A stretch of DNA of 64,000 bases from Nostoc edaphicum CCNP1411 (GTDB lineage Bacteria; Cyanobacteriota; Cyanobacteriia; Cyanobacteriales; Nostocaceae). The stretch spans positions 4,588,001 to 4,652,000 of the forward strand of contig NZ_CP054698.1 in the NCBI RefSeq assembly GCF_014023275.1, written 5' to 3'. Position 1 is the stretch's first letter; every line of letters begins with the position of its first letter. The notes under the pieces are model-generated. The model was given only the letters and a program-made list of their open reading frames with translations, did no database searches and was not told the DNA's origin. Below are positions 29,079 through 36,190 of the stretch, piece by piece. A program made the translations under genes and the position numbers.

Positions 29079-31221
29079 AGCCGACGCCGAGAATCCGGCG
29101 TACCCAAGGGTTCCAGAAGAAGATGGCTTGGATTTGGGGGAATTTGGGGTAGGCGAAGATGAGGGCTAGCCAAAAGGCGGCGTGGGACAGGATAGTAATT
29201 CTGGCGTTGAAAAACCACTGCCAACCTTTGAGGTTAATTATGACTGATTGCAGTGAGTCAGCTTCGTTGTAGCCGGCGTTTTTCAGGTTGTGGTAGTGAG
29301 TTTCTAAAATCAAAATATCTTGTTGTTGCCAAGAGACTTTTCTGGCAACTACAGCAATTTGCCTAGCTAAGTCTTGTTGTAAACGTGGAAATTCTTGACT
29401 GAGTTTCCAGGTAGTACGGAATTCTTCTAGTATTTTGACACCTTCAGGGTGCTTCAGATTATCGGGAGTTGCTTGAGGTCTGCCAAGCCATTTCAGTAAA
29501 GTTTGCACTTGCTCAGTGCCGCCACCCAAGAAATAAGTCCAAAATCGCCAAAATTCATAATTATTCTGACCATAATCAAAACTTCCCTGATTTGGTTCGT
29601 AGACATAATTCAAAACTACAGCAACCTCTTCTAATTTCAGTTGTCTGATTTTTCCCAATGCCGATGCCGCACTACCACGAACGTCGGCGGGAACCTTTTC
29701 ATCCTTGAGGAAATTGAGGATGTCAGGGACATACTTGGCTGCGGTGTCTCCCAAGTTGCCCAATGCCGATGCCGCACCTGAACGAACTTTGGCGTCCACC
29801 TTTTCATCCTTGAGGAAATTGAGGATGTCAGGGACATACTTGGCTGCGGCGTCTCCCAAGTTGCCCAATGCCGATGCCGCACCATAACGAACGTTGGTGG
29901 GAACCTTTTCATCCTTGAGGAAATTGAGGATGTCAGGGACATACTTGGTTGCGACGTCTCCCAAGTTGCCCAATGCCGATGCCGCACTATAACGAACGTC
30001 GGCGTCCACCTTTTCATCCTTGAGGATATTAGCGATGTCAGGGACATACTTGGCTGCGGCGTCTCCCAAGTTGCCCAATGCCGATGCCGCACCATAACGA
30101 ACGTTGGTGTCCACCTTTTCATCCTTGAGGATATTAGCGATGTCAGGGACATACTTGGCTGCGGCGTCTCCCAAGTTGCCCAATGCCGATGCCGCATCAT
30201 AACGAACGTTGGTGGGAACCTTTTCATCCTTGAGGAAATTGAGGATGTCAGGGACATACTTGGCTGCGGTGTCTCCCAAGTTGCCCAATGCCGATGCCGC
30301 ACCTGAACGAACTTTGGCGTCCACCTTTTCATCCTTGAGGAAATTGAGGATGTCAGGGACATACTTGGCTGCGGCGTCTCCCAAGTTGCCCAATGCCGAT
30401 GCCGCACCATAACGAACGTTGGTGGGAACCTTTTCATCCTTGAGGAAATTGAGGATGTCAGGGACATACTTGGTTGCGACGTCTCCCAAGTTGCCCAATG
30501 CCGATGCCGCACTATAACGAACGTCGGCGTCCACCTTTTCATCCTTGAGGATATTAGCGATGTCAGGGACATACTTGGTTGCGACGTCTCCCAAGTTGCC
30601 CAATGCCGATGCCGCACTACTACGAACGTTGGTGGGAACCGTTTCATCCTTGAGGATATTAGCGATGTCAGGGACATAGTTGGCTGCGGCGTCTCCCAAG
30701 TTGCCCAATGCCGATGCCGCACTACCACGAACGTTGGTGGGAAGCGTTTCATCCTTAAGGATATTAGCGATGTCAGGGACATAGTTGGCTGCGGCGTCTC
30801 CCAAGTTGCCCAATGCCGATGCCGCACTACCACGAACGTTGGTGGGAACCGTTTCATCCTTAAGGATATTAGCGATGTCAGGGACATAGTTGGCTGCGGC
30901 GTCTCCCAAGTTGCCCAATGCCGATGCCGCACCATAACGAACGTTGGCGTCCACCTTTTTATCCTTGAGGAAATTGAGGATGTCAGGGACATAGTTGGCT
31001 GCGGCGTCTCCCAAGTTGCCCAATGCCGATGCCGCACCTGAACGAACGTTGGCGTCCACCTTTTCATCCTTAAGGATATTAGCGATGTCAGGGACATACT
31101 TGGCTGCGGCGTCTCCCAAGTTGCCCAATGCCGATGCCGCACCTGAACGAACTTTGGCGTCCACCTTTTCATCCTTGAGGATATTGGCAGCTTTCTCGGC
31201 AATATCCTCTGGTTTCTTCAC
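29029..31221 (-). CDS. HEAT-like repeat protein (central part of broken gene)
   Basis: 730 codons from a GTG that is really an internal Val (LKSLVKKPED). There are fourteen 35-residue units of the type VRxxAASALGNLGDAAxKYVPDIxNxLKDEKV and a degenerate fifteenth; these are HEAT/armadillo-like helical pairs for protein binding. After about residue 530 comes a helical linker, then hydrophobic segments (ILSHAAFWLALIFAYPKF; ILGVGYVGFLLTW) that would anchor the protein. It then runs into a stop because of the frameshift at 29049-29053. Translation of this ORF on its own is doubtful. Confidence 0.85.
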   Translation of the reverse strand: MKKPEDIAEKAANILKDEKVDAKVRSGAASALGNLGDAAAKYVPDIANILKDEKVDANVRSGAASALGNLGDAAANYVPDILNFLKDKKVDANVRYGAASALGNLGDAAANYVPDIANILKDETVPTNVRGSAASALGNLGDAAANYVPDIANILKDETLPTNVRGSAASALGNLGDAAANYVPDIANILKDETVPTNVRSSAASALGNLGDVATKYVPDIANILKDEKVDADVRYSAASALGNLGDVATKYVPDILNFLKDEKVPTNVRYGAASALGNLGDAAAKYVPDILNFLKDEKVDAKVRSGAASALGNLGDTAAKYVPDILNFLKDEKVPTNVRYDAASALGNLGDAAAKYVPDIANILKDEKVDTNVRYGAASALGNLGDAAAKYVPDIANILKDEKVDADVRYSAASALGNLGDVATKYVPDILNFLKDEKVPTNVRYGAASALGNLGDAAAKYVPDILNFLKDEKVDAKVRSGAASALGNLGDTAAKYVPDILNFLKDEKVPADVRGSAASALGKIRQLKLEEVAVVLNYVYEPNQGSFDYGQNNYEFWRFWTYFLGGGTEQVQTLLKWLGRPQATPDNLKHPEGVKILEEFRTTWKLSQEFPRLQQDLARQIAVVARKVSWQQQDILILETHYHNLKNAGYNEADSLQSVIINLKGWQWFFNARITILSHAAFWLALIFAYPKFPQIQAIFFWNPWVRRILGVGYVGFLLTWFPLPPQII
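29650..31180 (-). repeat. 105-bp tandem repeats encoding the HEAT units
   Basis: Fourteen full 105-bp units with very high identity. Units 7-9 and 12-14 are alike in sequence and order, which points to duplication of a five-unit (525-bp) block. The array is also open in a second minus-strand frame, a side effect of the period being a multiple of three. Confidence 0.9.
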
Positions 31222-31247
31222 CAGGGATTTTAAATCTTTCAGATTAT

Positions 31248-31432
31248 CCCTCTTCTGTCACTCTCCGAAAACATTTGCCTTTTCTAAAATCTAGAGCTTT
31301 TGTATAACAAGCGATTGCGCGATTATTTTCTAATAACAAATACAAGTCCTATTTTTTTCTAATAGTATAGCTTGTATTGATTGCCTCATGAGGCTTCTAG
31401 CGATCACTTTCCCGGAAAGTGACAGAAGAGGG
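31248..31432. mobile_element. 185-bp miniature element inserted in the HEAT gene
   Basis: The terminal inverted repeats are CCCTCTTCTGTCACTCTCCG (left) and CCCTCTTCTGTCACTTTCCG (right, other strand), 19 of 20 identical. Direct TTAT flanks at 31244-31247 and 31433-31436 are a 4-bp target duplication. It has no ORF of its own. In-silico excision with one TTAT restores the host reading frame exactly. The TTAT target fits the YTAN pattern I recall for IS701-type elements, but the mobilising transposase is unknown. Confidence 0.9.
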
Positions 31433-31650
31433 TTATATTCAACTAATTTATCCAGAGCATATTCCTTAACTTTGTCGTGTCCATCATCAAGGGCGGCTAA
31501 TATACCGTTAATCTGCCAATCTTGGGGTTTGGGTTTGGGGGTTTCTTTGGCGTTTACCCAAGGTAGAGAGAGGAAGAGAGTTAGGAGTAGGGTGAAACAG
31601 AAAAGGAAAAAGAGGGAGAGCTTGTTAGTGTGGCGGGGAGTTATGAGCAT
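31330..31650 (-). CDS. Signal-peptide N-terminus of the broken HEAT gene
   Basis: 106 codons. Residues 1-35 are a clear signal peptide or membrane anchor (LSLFFLFCFTLLLTLFLSL, then WVNAKE). Residues 45-72 (INGILAALDDGHDKVKEYAL) start the helical repeat region. After residue 72 the frame runs into the inserted miniature element, so the last 34 residues are element-encoded and not native. It is likely non-functional or at most a short secreted peptide. Confidence 0.75.
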   Translation of the reverse strand: MLITPRHTNKLSLFFLFCFTLLLTLFLSLPWVNAKETPKPKPQDWQINGILAALDDGHDKVKEYALDKLVEYNPLLSLSGKVIARSLMRQSIQAILLEKNRTCICY

Positions 31651-31746
31651 AAATCAGGGCAAGGCGGCAGATTACACGCGGCTATGGGTATAATACCAAG
31701 CTTGCAATTCCTAATTCCTGATTTAGAGTCTTTAATATTCGTGAGT

Positions 31747-31977
31747 GAGCATTAAAGGCTCATTAACAAAGCTCTGAGGTTCATCGCTGATGCTTTGAGG
31801 TTCATCGACGAAGCTTTGAGGTTCATCGCTGATGCTTTGAGGTTCATCGGCGAAGCTTTGAGGTTCATCGGCGAAGCTTTGAGGTTCATCGACGATGCTT
31901 TGAGGTTCATCGACGAAGCTTTAAGGTTCATCGGCGATGCTTTGAGGTTTATCGGCGATGCTTTGAGGTTCATTGAC
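31747..31977. repeat. 21-bp tandem repeat array B
   Basis: Exactly eleven 21-bp units of the type GATGCTTTGAGGTTCATCGGC, alternating GATGC and GAAGC starts. CGATG and CATCG inside one unit can pair. Both strands are open in several frames (heptapeptides such as MNLKASP or ALRFIGE) because 21 is divisible by 3; no ribosome site supports translation. It lies upstream of the broken HEAT gene and is the same family as array A. Confidence 0.9.
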
Positions 31978-32040
31978 CAAAAGATACATCTCGTTTTGCA
32001 AATCGGGAGACTCTCAATATGATTCGGTTAAGGTGCGTAG

Positions 32041-32340
32041 TCATGGAGATCCCCCTAAATCCCCCTTAAGAAGGGGGACTTTAATTCCGGTTCCCCCCTT
32101 TTTTAAGGCAGGGCTGTTTCATTCCCTAAAGAGCGTTAAATATCAAGGGTTCTAGCGATTTAAAATTGATTATTTTGTTACCAGCGTGCCAAGAAAATGA
32201 ACAATTTTACTGTTGTTCAAGTGCTTAAAAGTTCATCTTCTCGTCACCCTCACTTACAATTTTCTCGCTAACCATCTTGACAAATCATGTTTGAAATGGA
32301 ATGAAACAGCCCTGCTTTTTTAAGGGGGGTTAGGGGGGAT
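32041..32340. repeat. GGATCCCCC palindromic element interrupted by a miniature element
   Basis: The left half (GATCCCCCTAAATCCCCCTT, a loop with GACTTTAATTCCGG, then CCCCCCTTTTTTAAG) and the right half (TTTTTTAAGGGGGGTTAGGG) form one palindrome once the 208-bp insert 32108-32315 is removed. An uninterrupted relative lies at 32757-32856. Upstream of it is the word TCGGTTAAGGTGCGTAGTCAT, also shared with that copy. The 669-bp gap 31651-32319 otherwise holds only array B. Confidence 0.75.
32108..32315. mobile_element. 208-bp miniature element with 18-bp perfect inverted ends
   Basis: The ends are GCAGGGCTGTTTCATTCC at 32108-32125 and its exact complement at 32298-32315. Direct flanks TTTTTTAAG (32099-32107 and 32316-32324) are a 9-bp target duplication. 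The interior is AT-rich with no ORF. Excision with one flank restores the host palindrome. A diverged relative may lie at 40388-40660. Confidence 0.88.
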
Positions 32341-32706
32341 CATCTGCTGTATCTGCTCACATACACTATCAAAGTGATTTAAAACTTGACTATTTGTAAA
32401 CCTAATGATCTTTAAACCATAGCCTTCCAAAATGTTTGTTCTCTCCAGATCGTAATCTTGACCTTCATCTGTAAAATGGCTATCCCCATCAATTTCAATC
32501 ACTGTTTGTAAAGGAGGACAGTAAAAATCTACTATGAAATGATTAATTGGTCGTTGTCTTAAAACCCGATATTGAAAATTTCTCAAATATTCATTCCACA
32601 GCTTTTTTTCTGCTGGGGTCATATTTTTACGAAGTTCTTTCGCTCTTTCTACAAGCTTTGGATTGTAAGGTAGATAGAGATTGCTGCTATTGAGTTGGTT
32701 TGTCAT
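32320..32706 (-). CDS. DUF559 domain protein (Vsr-like endonuclease fold)
   Basis: 128 codons. The family pattern is clear: RAKELRKNMTPAEKKLWNEYLR, then FQYRVLRQRPINHFIVDFYCP and VIEIDGDSH, with Asp, Glu and Asp in the places of a PD-(D/E)XK nuclease site. These are small proteins of unknown cellular role, often scattered as accessory genes. The last residues (IPPNPP) and stop codon are encoded by the dispersed palindrome next to it, so the native C-terminus may have been replaced. Confidence 0.88.
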   Translation of the reverse strand: MTNQLNSSNLYLPYNPKLVERAKELRKNMTPAEKKLWNEYLRNFQYRVLRQRPINHFIVDFYCPPLQTVIEIDGDSHFTDEGQDYDLERTNILEGYGLKIIRFTNSQVLNHFDSVCEQIQQMIPPNPP

Positions 32707-32756
32707 TTTTTCTAGTGTTTATACCCCCTATGCTGCTCGGTTAAGGTGCATAGTCA

Positions 32757-32856
32757 TTGGAGATCCCCCCTAACCCCCCTTAAAAAAGGGGGGAACCGGA
32801 GTCGAAATCAAAGTCCCCCTTTTTAAGGGGGATTTAGGGGGATCTCAAAGTATTGG
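32757..32856. repeat. GGATCCCCC palindromic element, intact copy
   Basis: About 100 bp with arms GATCCCCCCTAACCCCCC and GGGGGATTTAGGGGGATC around a loop GAACCGGAGTC...CAAAGTCCC. The loop is the inverse orientation of that in the copy at 32041. It lies between the DUF559 gene and the 158-codon gene, both on the minus strand. Confidence 0.8.
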
Positions 32857-32885
32857 CTACATCACTAAAAGCTTTTTAAAAGCCT

Positions 32886-33362
32886 TTAAGAATCGACAGC
32901 AGCTTTCGCAGGTTTACTTTTAATAGCTTTAAACCGTTCGCCTAACTGTTGAGCAATAGTTTTTAACCCTGGAGTTTTTTTAGCAGCAGTCTTGACGTAA
33001 TCATAAACTGTCAAACTACTACCCATTGCTTCGCTACCAACAGCCATTAGGGTATCATCTACCTGTTCTGTCAGTTGTCGCAGTCCAATCAAAACTTCGG
33101 TGAGGTTAGCAGCTAGTTGATAATCCCGCACAAATTCTTCTAAATCAAAGCTGGCTGGTAAAATATCTCGGTTAGATTGGGCAGCAATCAGGCTATTGTT
33201 GACAAAAGCTAGTCTTTTATCACCCATTTTAAATAAGTTGCGTCGTTCTTCTGCACTCAGGGTAACGAGAAAAGGCATCTTTGCTTGGATAGTCGCAAAG
33301 GCTGCTTTAATTTCTTGGATATCTGCTGGGGTAAGGGAGGCGGTAATGTTTTGGTAAGGCAT
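32886..33362 (-). CDS. Conserved hypothetical protein, 158 codons
   Basis: Product not recognised. The protein is soluble, mostly helical (TPADIQEIKAAFATIQAKMP; LSAEERRNLFKMGDKRLAFVNNS) with a Lys/Ala-rich tail. A clean ATG, normal composition and lack of overlap support it as a real gene. No signal peptide. It sits alone between two repeat-rich gaps; no neighbour hints at function. Confidence 0.7.
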   Translation of the reverse strand: MPYQNITASLTPADIQEIKAAFATIQAKMPFLVTLSAEERRNLFKMGDKRLAFVNNSLIAAQSNRDILPASFDLEEFVRDYQLAANLTEVLIGLRQLTEQVDDTLMAVGSEAMGSSLTVYDYVKTAAKKTPGLKTIAQQLGERFKAIKSKPAKAAVDS

Positions 33363-33521
33363 TGGTTATTTACTGTGGTAAATCTGTTTGTTATGATTCC
33401 CATTGGTAAATGCGATGTCTACGACGGGCTACGCCTACGCACAGTATTTAAAGAAGGGGAAGTAGGGAAATTAACCTCTCTGGTGTACACATAAGTCAGA
33501 TCCAGTTTTAGAAAGCCCTCA

Positions 33522-33592
33522 TGTAGAGACGCGATTTATCGCGTCTAAAAGACTGACACTTTAGAGAGACGCGATAAATCGCCGTCTCTACA
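33522..33592. repeat. GACGCGAT palindromic repeat, second copy
   Basis: 71 bp, outer arms TGTAGAGACG and CGTCTCTACA with the inner palindrome GACGCGATTTATCGCGTC. It lies upstream of chlP. The rest of the 387-bp gap 33363-33749 holds a short dispersed repeat (ACGACGGGCTACGCC near 33420-33440) and the chlP promoter. Confidence 0.8.
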
Positions 33593-33749
33593 AAGAATTT
33601 ACTCATGCCATCCATCCGCCATCTCGTTTTTCGTATCGAAACATTAAGGAATATTGCATTTGTGCAGAAACCTGGGGGAAAAGCGCCAAATCACTAGAAA
33701 GACCGTGGTAGTATGCTCTCGGTAAATGTGAAGATTGGGAGAAAGACCT

Positions 33750-34970
33750 TTGACACTACGGGTTGCTGTTATTGGGTCAGGCCCTGCTGGTTCATCTGCC
33801 GCTGAAACACTGGCAGCCTCTGGGATTGAAACCTACCTGTTTGAGCGGAAGCTAGACAACGCAAAGCCTTGTGGGGGTGCAATTCCCCTGTGTATGGTGA
33901 GTGAATTTGACTTACCACCAGAGATTATCGATCGCCGAGTCCGGAAGATGAAAATGATTTCGCCTTCCAATCGCGAGGTTGATATCAATCTGATAAATGA
34001 AGATGAATATATAGGAATGTGCCGTCGGGAAGTGCTGGATGGCTTCTTGCGCGATCGCGCGGCAAAAGTAGGCGCAAATTTAATTAATGCCACTGTTCAT
34101 AAACTTGATATACCAGGAAACAATACTGATCCCTATACCATCCATTACATTGACCATACAGACGGTATATCACAGGGGATTGCTAAAACCCTGAAGGTGG
34201 ATCTAATTATTGGGGCCGATGGGGCTAATTCTCGCGTTGCTAAAGAAATGGACGCTGGGGATTACAATTATGCGATCGCTTTCCAAGAGCGAATTCGCTT
34301 ACCCGAAGACAAAATGGCCTACTATAACGACCTCGCCGAAATGTATGTCGGTGATGACGTTTCTACCGATTTCTACGCTTGGGTTTTCCCCAAATATGAC
34401 CACGTAGCTGTCGGTACTGGCACGATGCACATCAACAAAGCCAGCATCAAACAGTTACAAGCTGGTATCCGCGCCCGTGCTTCCGAGAAGCTAGCAGGCG
34501 GTAAAATCATCAAAGTCGAAGCCCACCCCATTCCTGAACATCCCCGTCCCCGTCGTGTTGTTGGTCGCATCGCTTTGGTGGGAGATGCTGCTGGTTATGT
34601 TACTAAGTCCTCTGGCGAAGGTATTTATTTTGCCGCTAAATCTGGGCGGATGTGTGCTGAAACCATTGTAGAAACATCTAACAGTGGTAGCCGTATTCCT
34701 ACAGAAGGCGACCTCAAGCTTTACCTGAAGCGTTGGGATAAAAGATACGGACTCACCTACAAGGTGTTGGACATTCTACAAACCGTCTTCTATCGTTCCG
34801 ATGCTACCCGTGAGGCATTTGTGGAAATGTGTGATGACCTCGATGTGCAGCGGCTAACATTTGATAGCTATCTGTATAAAACGGTTGTCCCTGCTAATCC
34901 CATCACCCAATTGAAGATTACTGCCAAAACCATTGGTAGTCTAATTCGGGGTAATGCCCTTGCACCTTAA
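33750..34970 (+). CDS. chlP: Geranylgeranyl reductase ChlP
   Basis: 406 codons. ChlP reduces the geranylgeranyl tail of chlorophyll (and geranylgeranyl-PP for tocopherol) to phytyl with NADPH at the thylakoid. The dinucleotide fold VIGSGPAGSSAAE is at the N-terminus, then LDNAKPCGGAIPLCMV, typical of plant and cyanobacterial ChlP, and the second FAD motif LVGDAAGYVTKSSGEG. The start is set at the TTG at 33750 (MTLRVAVIG) with GGGAGAAAG upstream; an earlier TTG at 33735 would overlap that site. Confidence 0.95.
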   Translation: MTLRVAVIGSGPAGSSAAETLAASGIETYLFERKLDNAKPCGGAIPLCMVSEFDLPPEIIDRRVRKMKMISPSNREVDINLINEDEYIGMCRREVLDGFLRDRAAKVGANLINATVHKLDIPGNNTDPYTIHYIDHTDGISQGIAKTLKVDLIIGADGANSRVAKEMDAGDYNYAIAFQERIRLPEDKMAYYNDLAEMYVGDDVSTDFYAWVFPKYDHVAVGTGTMHINKASIKQLQAGIRARASEKLAGGKIIKVEAHPIPEHPRPRRVVGRIALVGDAAGYVTKSSGEGIYFAAKSGRMCAETIVETSNSGSRIPTEGDLKLYLKRWDKRYGLTYKVLDILQTVFYRSDATREAFVEMCDDLDVQRLTFDSYLYKTVVPANPITQLKITAKTIGSLIRGNALAP

Positions 34971-35015
34971 TTGAGGGCAAATGACTGGGAATTCCAACAA
35001 ATAAATTACTCAATT

Positions 35016-35075
35016 TTGTGGGGTGGATATCTTGCATGCTTAATTAATCAGGGCTGCAAGATGCCCACCCCACAA
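35016..35075 (+). terminator. Long hairpin after chlP
   Basis: TTGTGGGGTGG...TCTTGCA pairs with TGCAAGA...CCACCCCACAA around a short AT loop, followed by ATATATATTTTTA. Strong stem 45 bases after the chlP stop; likely terminator. Confidence 0.7.
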
Positions 35076-35123
35076 TATATATTTTTATCATTTGATAGTA
35101 ATGGTTAGTGAAGAAGGCTAATC

Positions 35124-35963
35124 ATGCAACTAAATCGATTCGACAACATTCAGGAATTCTGGCACTGCACTCAGGCTTACTTACTCCAGCATCAGGTAGA
35201 AAATAATGTTTTGCTCAGTATTTTGCATACCTTGTTGCATAACCCAGAACGTTATCTGGGTAAGCCTTATTTAGCAATTGTCCAAACAAGTGGCGAGATT
35301 GTAGCTGTTGCCATCCGCACCCCACCCCAAAAATTGATCCTATCCAAAGCCCAGAATATGGATGCTTTGCGGTTGATTGCTCAAGATTTGCGTCAAGAGC
35401 AACTGCCAGGAAGCATGGGACTGGCTAAAGAGGTAGAAATATTCTCGCAGATTTGGCAAGCGCTGACAGGACAATTTTATCAACGGTCGGTGGTAATGAA
35501 AATTTACCAATTAACGGCAGTGCAAAGAGTCTCAACGGCCAGAGGATATCTTAGACTGGCAACTGAAGGCGATCGCTCTCTTTTGATCAAGTGGCTTTCT
35601 GCATTTTTATCTGAGATAGATGAGGCGGTGAGCGAGGATGTTGAATACCAAGTAGATAATCGATTGAAACAGCAGAATACTTATTTTTGGGTTGATAGCA
35701 TTCCAGTTTCAGTTGCGTCTAGTAAACAAGTGTTACCTACAATTGGTCGAATCAATTTAGCTTATACACCACCAGAGTCTCGTCGCAAAGGATATGCCAC
35801 TGCCTGTGTCACAGCGTTAAGCCAAAAACTGCTAGATCAGGGATGTCGCCATTGTTTCCTCATAGCAGATTTAGCCAATCCCACAGCCAATAATATTTAT
35901 CAAGCGATTGGGTATTGCCCCATTTGTGATTGGGACGAATATTCATTCACCTCAAAGGAGTAA
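35124..35963 (+). CDS. GNAT family N-acetyltransferase
   Basis: 279 codons. The C-terminal half carries a GNAT fold: INLAYTPPESRRKGYATACVTALS (acetyl-CoA binding R-x-x-G-Y/A loop), then CFLIADLANPTANNIYQAIGY. The N-terminal half is a second, degenerate GNAT-like domain. The substrate is unknown. Monocistronic between the chlP terminator and a 227-bp gap. Confidence 0.85.
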   Translation: MQLNRFDNIQEFWHCTQAYLLQHQVENNVLLSILHTLLHNPERYLGKPYLAIVQTSGEIVAVAIRTPPQKLILSKAQNMDALRLIAQDLRQEQLPGSMGLAKEVEIFSQIWQALTGQFYQRSVVMKIYQLTAVQRVSTARGYLRLATEGDRSLLIKWLSAFLSEIDEAVSEDVEYQVDNRLKQQNTYFWVDSIPVSVASSKQVLPTIGRINLAYTPPESRRKGYATACVTALSQKLLDQGCRHCFLIADLANPTANNIYQAIGYCPICDWDEYSFTSKE

Positions 35964-36190
35964 GCAGAATAAAGCGATCGCTCCAATTAAATTACTTTCT
36001 ATGGCAGAATATGCAAATTGCGATCGCTCCAGGCTGTTCAAGTCAGGTGAGCAACTGGTCTAGCAATGACTGTTAGGGCAATAGTGGTAGTTTTCAGAAG
36101 TACAAGCAGGATAATCTTCGGCCTGTTTTTTAACAATTTACTGCGGTAGGAACGCTGCATAACCTGGATTGAGAGGGCAAAATAGAAAAC

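Larger units (their letters stand above)
27819..31650 (-). pseudogene. Ancestral HEAT-repeat/NTPase gene, broken in two places
   Basis: The three ORFs listed below are pieces of one gene. Removing the 185-bp element at 31248-31432 with one 4-bp target copy joins LDKLVEYN directly to LKDLKSLVKK in frame. Dropping one C from the run of five Cs (29049-29053, minus strand) joins LLTWFP to FRRKLFEPFKP. The result is 3,642 nt, exactly 1,214 codons including stop. The restored protein has a signal peptide, about 15 HEAT-like units, membrane segments and a P-loop NTPase. The C-run could also be a sequencing error or a slippage site. Confidence 0.8.

Noticed and set aside
29637..31202. 521-codon open frame (RHRHWATWETPQPS repeats) overlapping the HEAT gene
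   Set aside because: Same strand, shifted frame of the 105-bp repeats; stays open only because the period is a multiple of three. No independent ribosome site or family resemblance.
31752..32022. Heptapeptide ORFs over array B on both strands
   Set aside because: Open frames follow from the 21-bp period; no ribosome site, and internal ATG/GTG occur in every unit by repetition.
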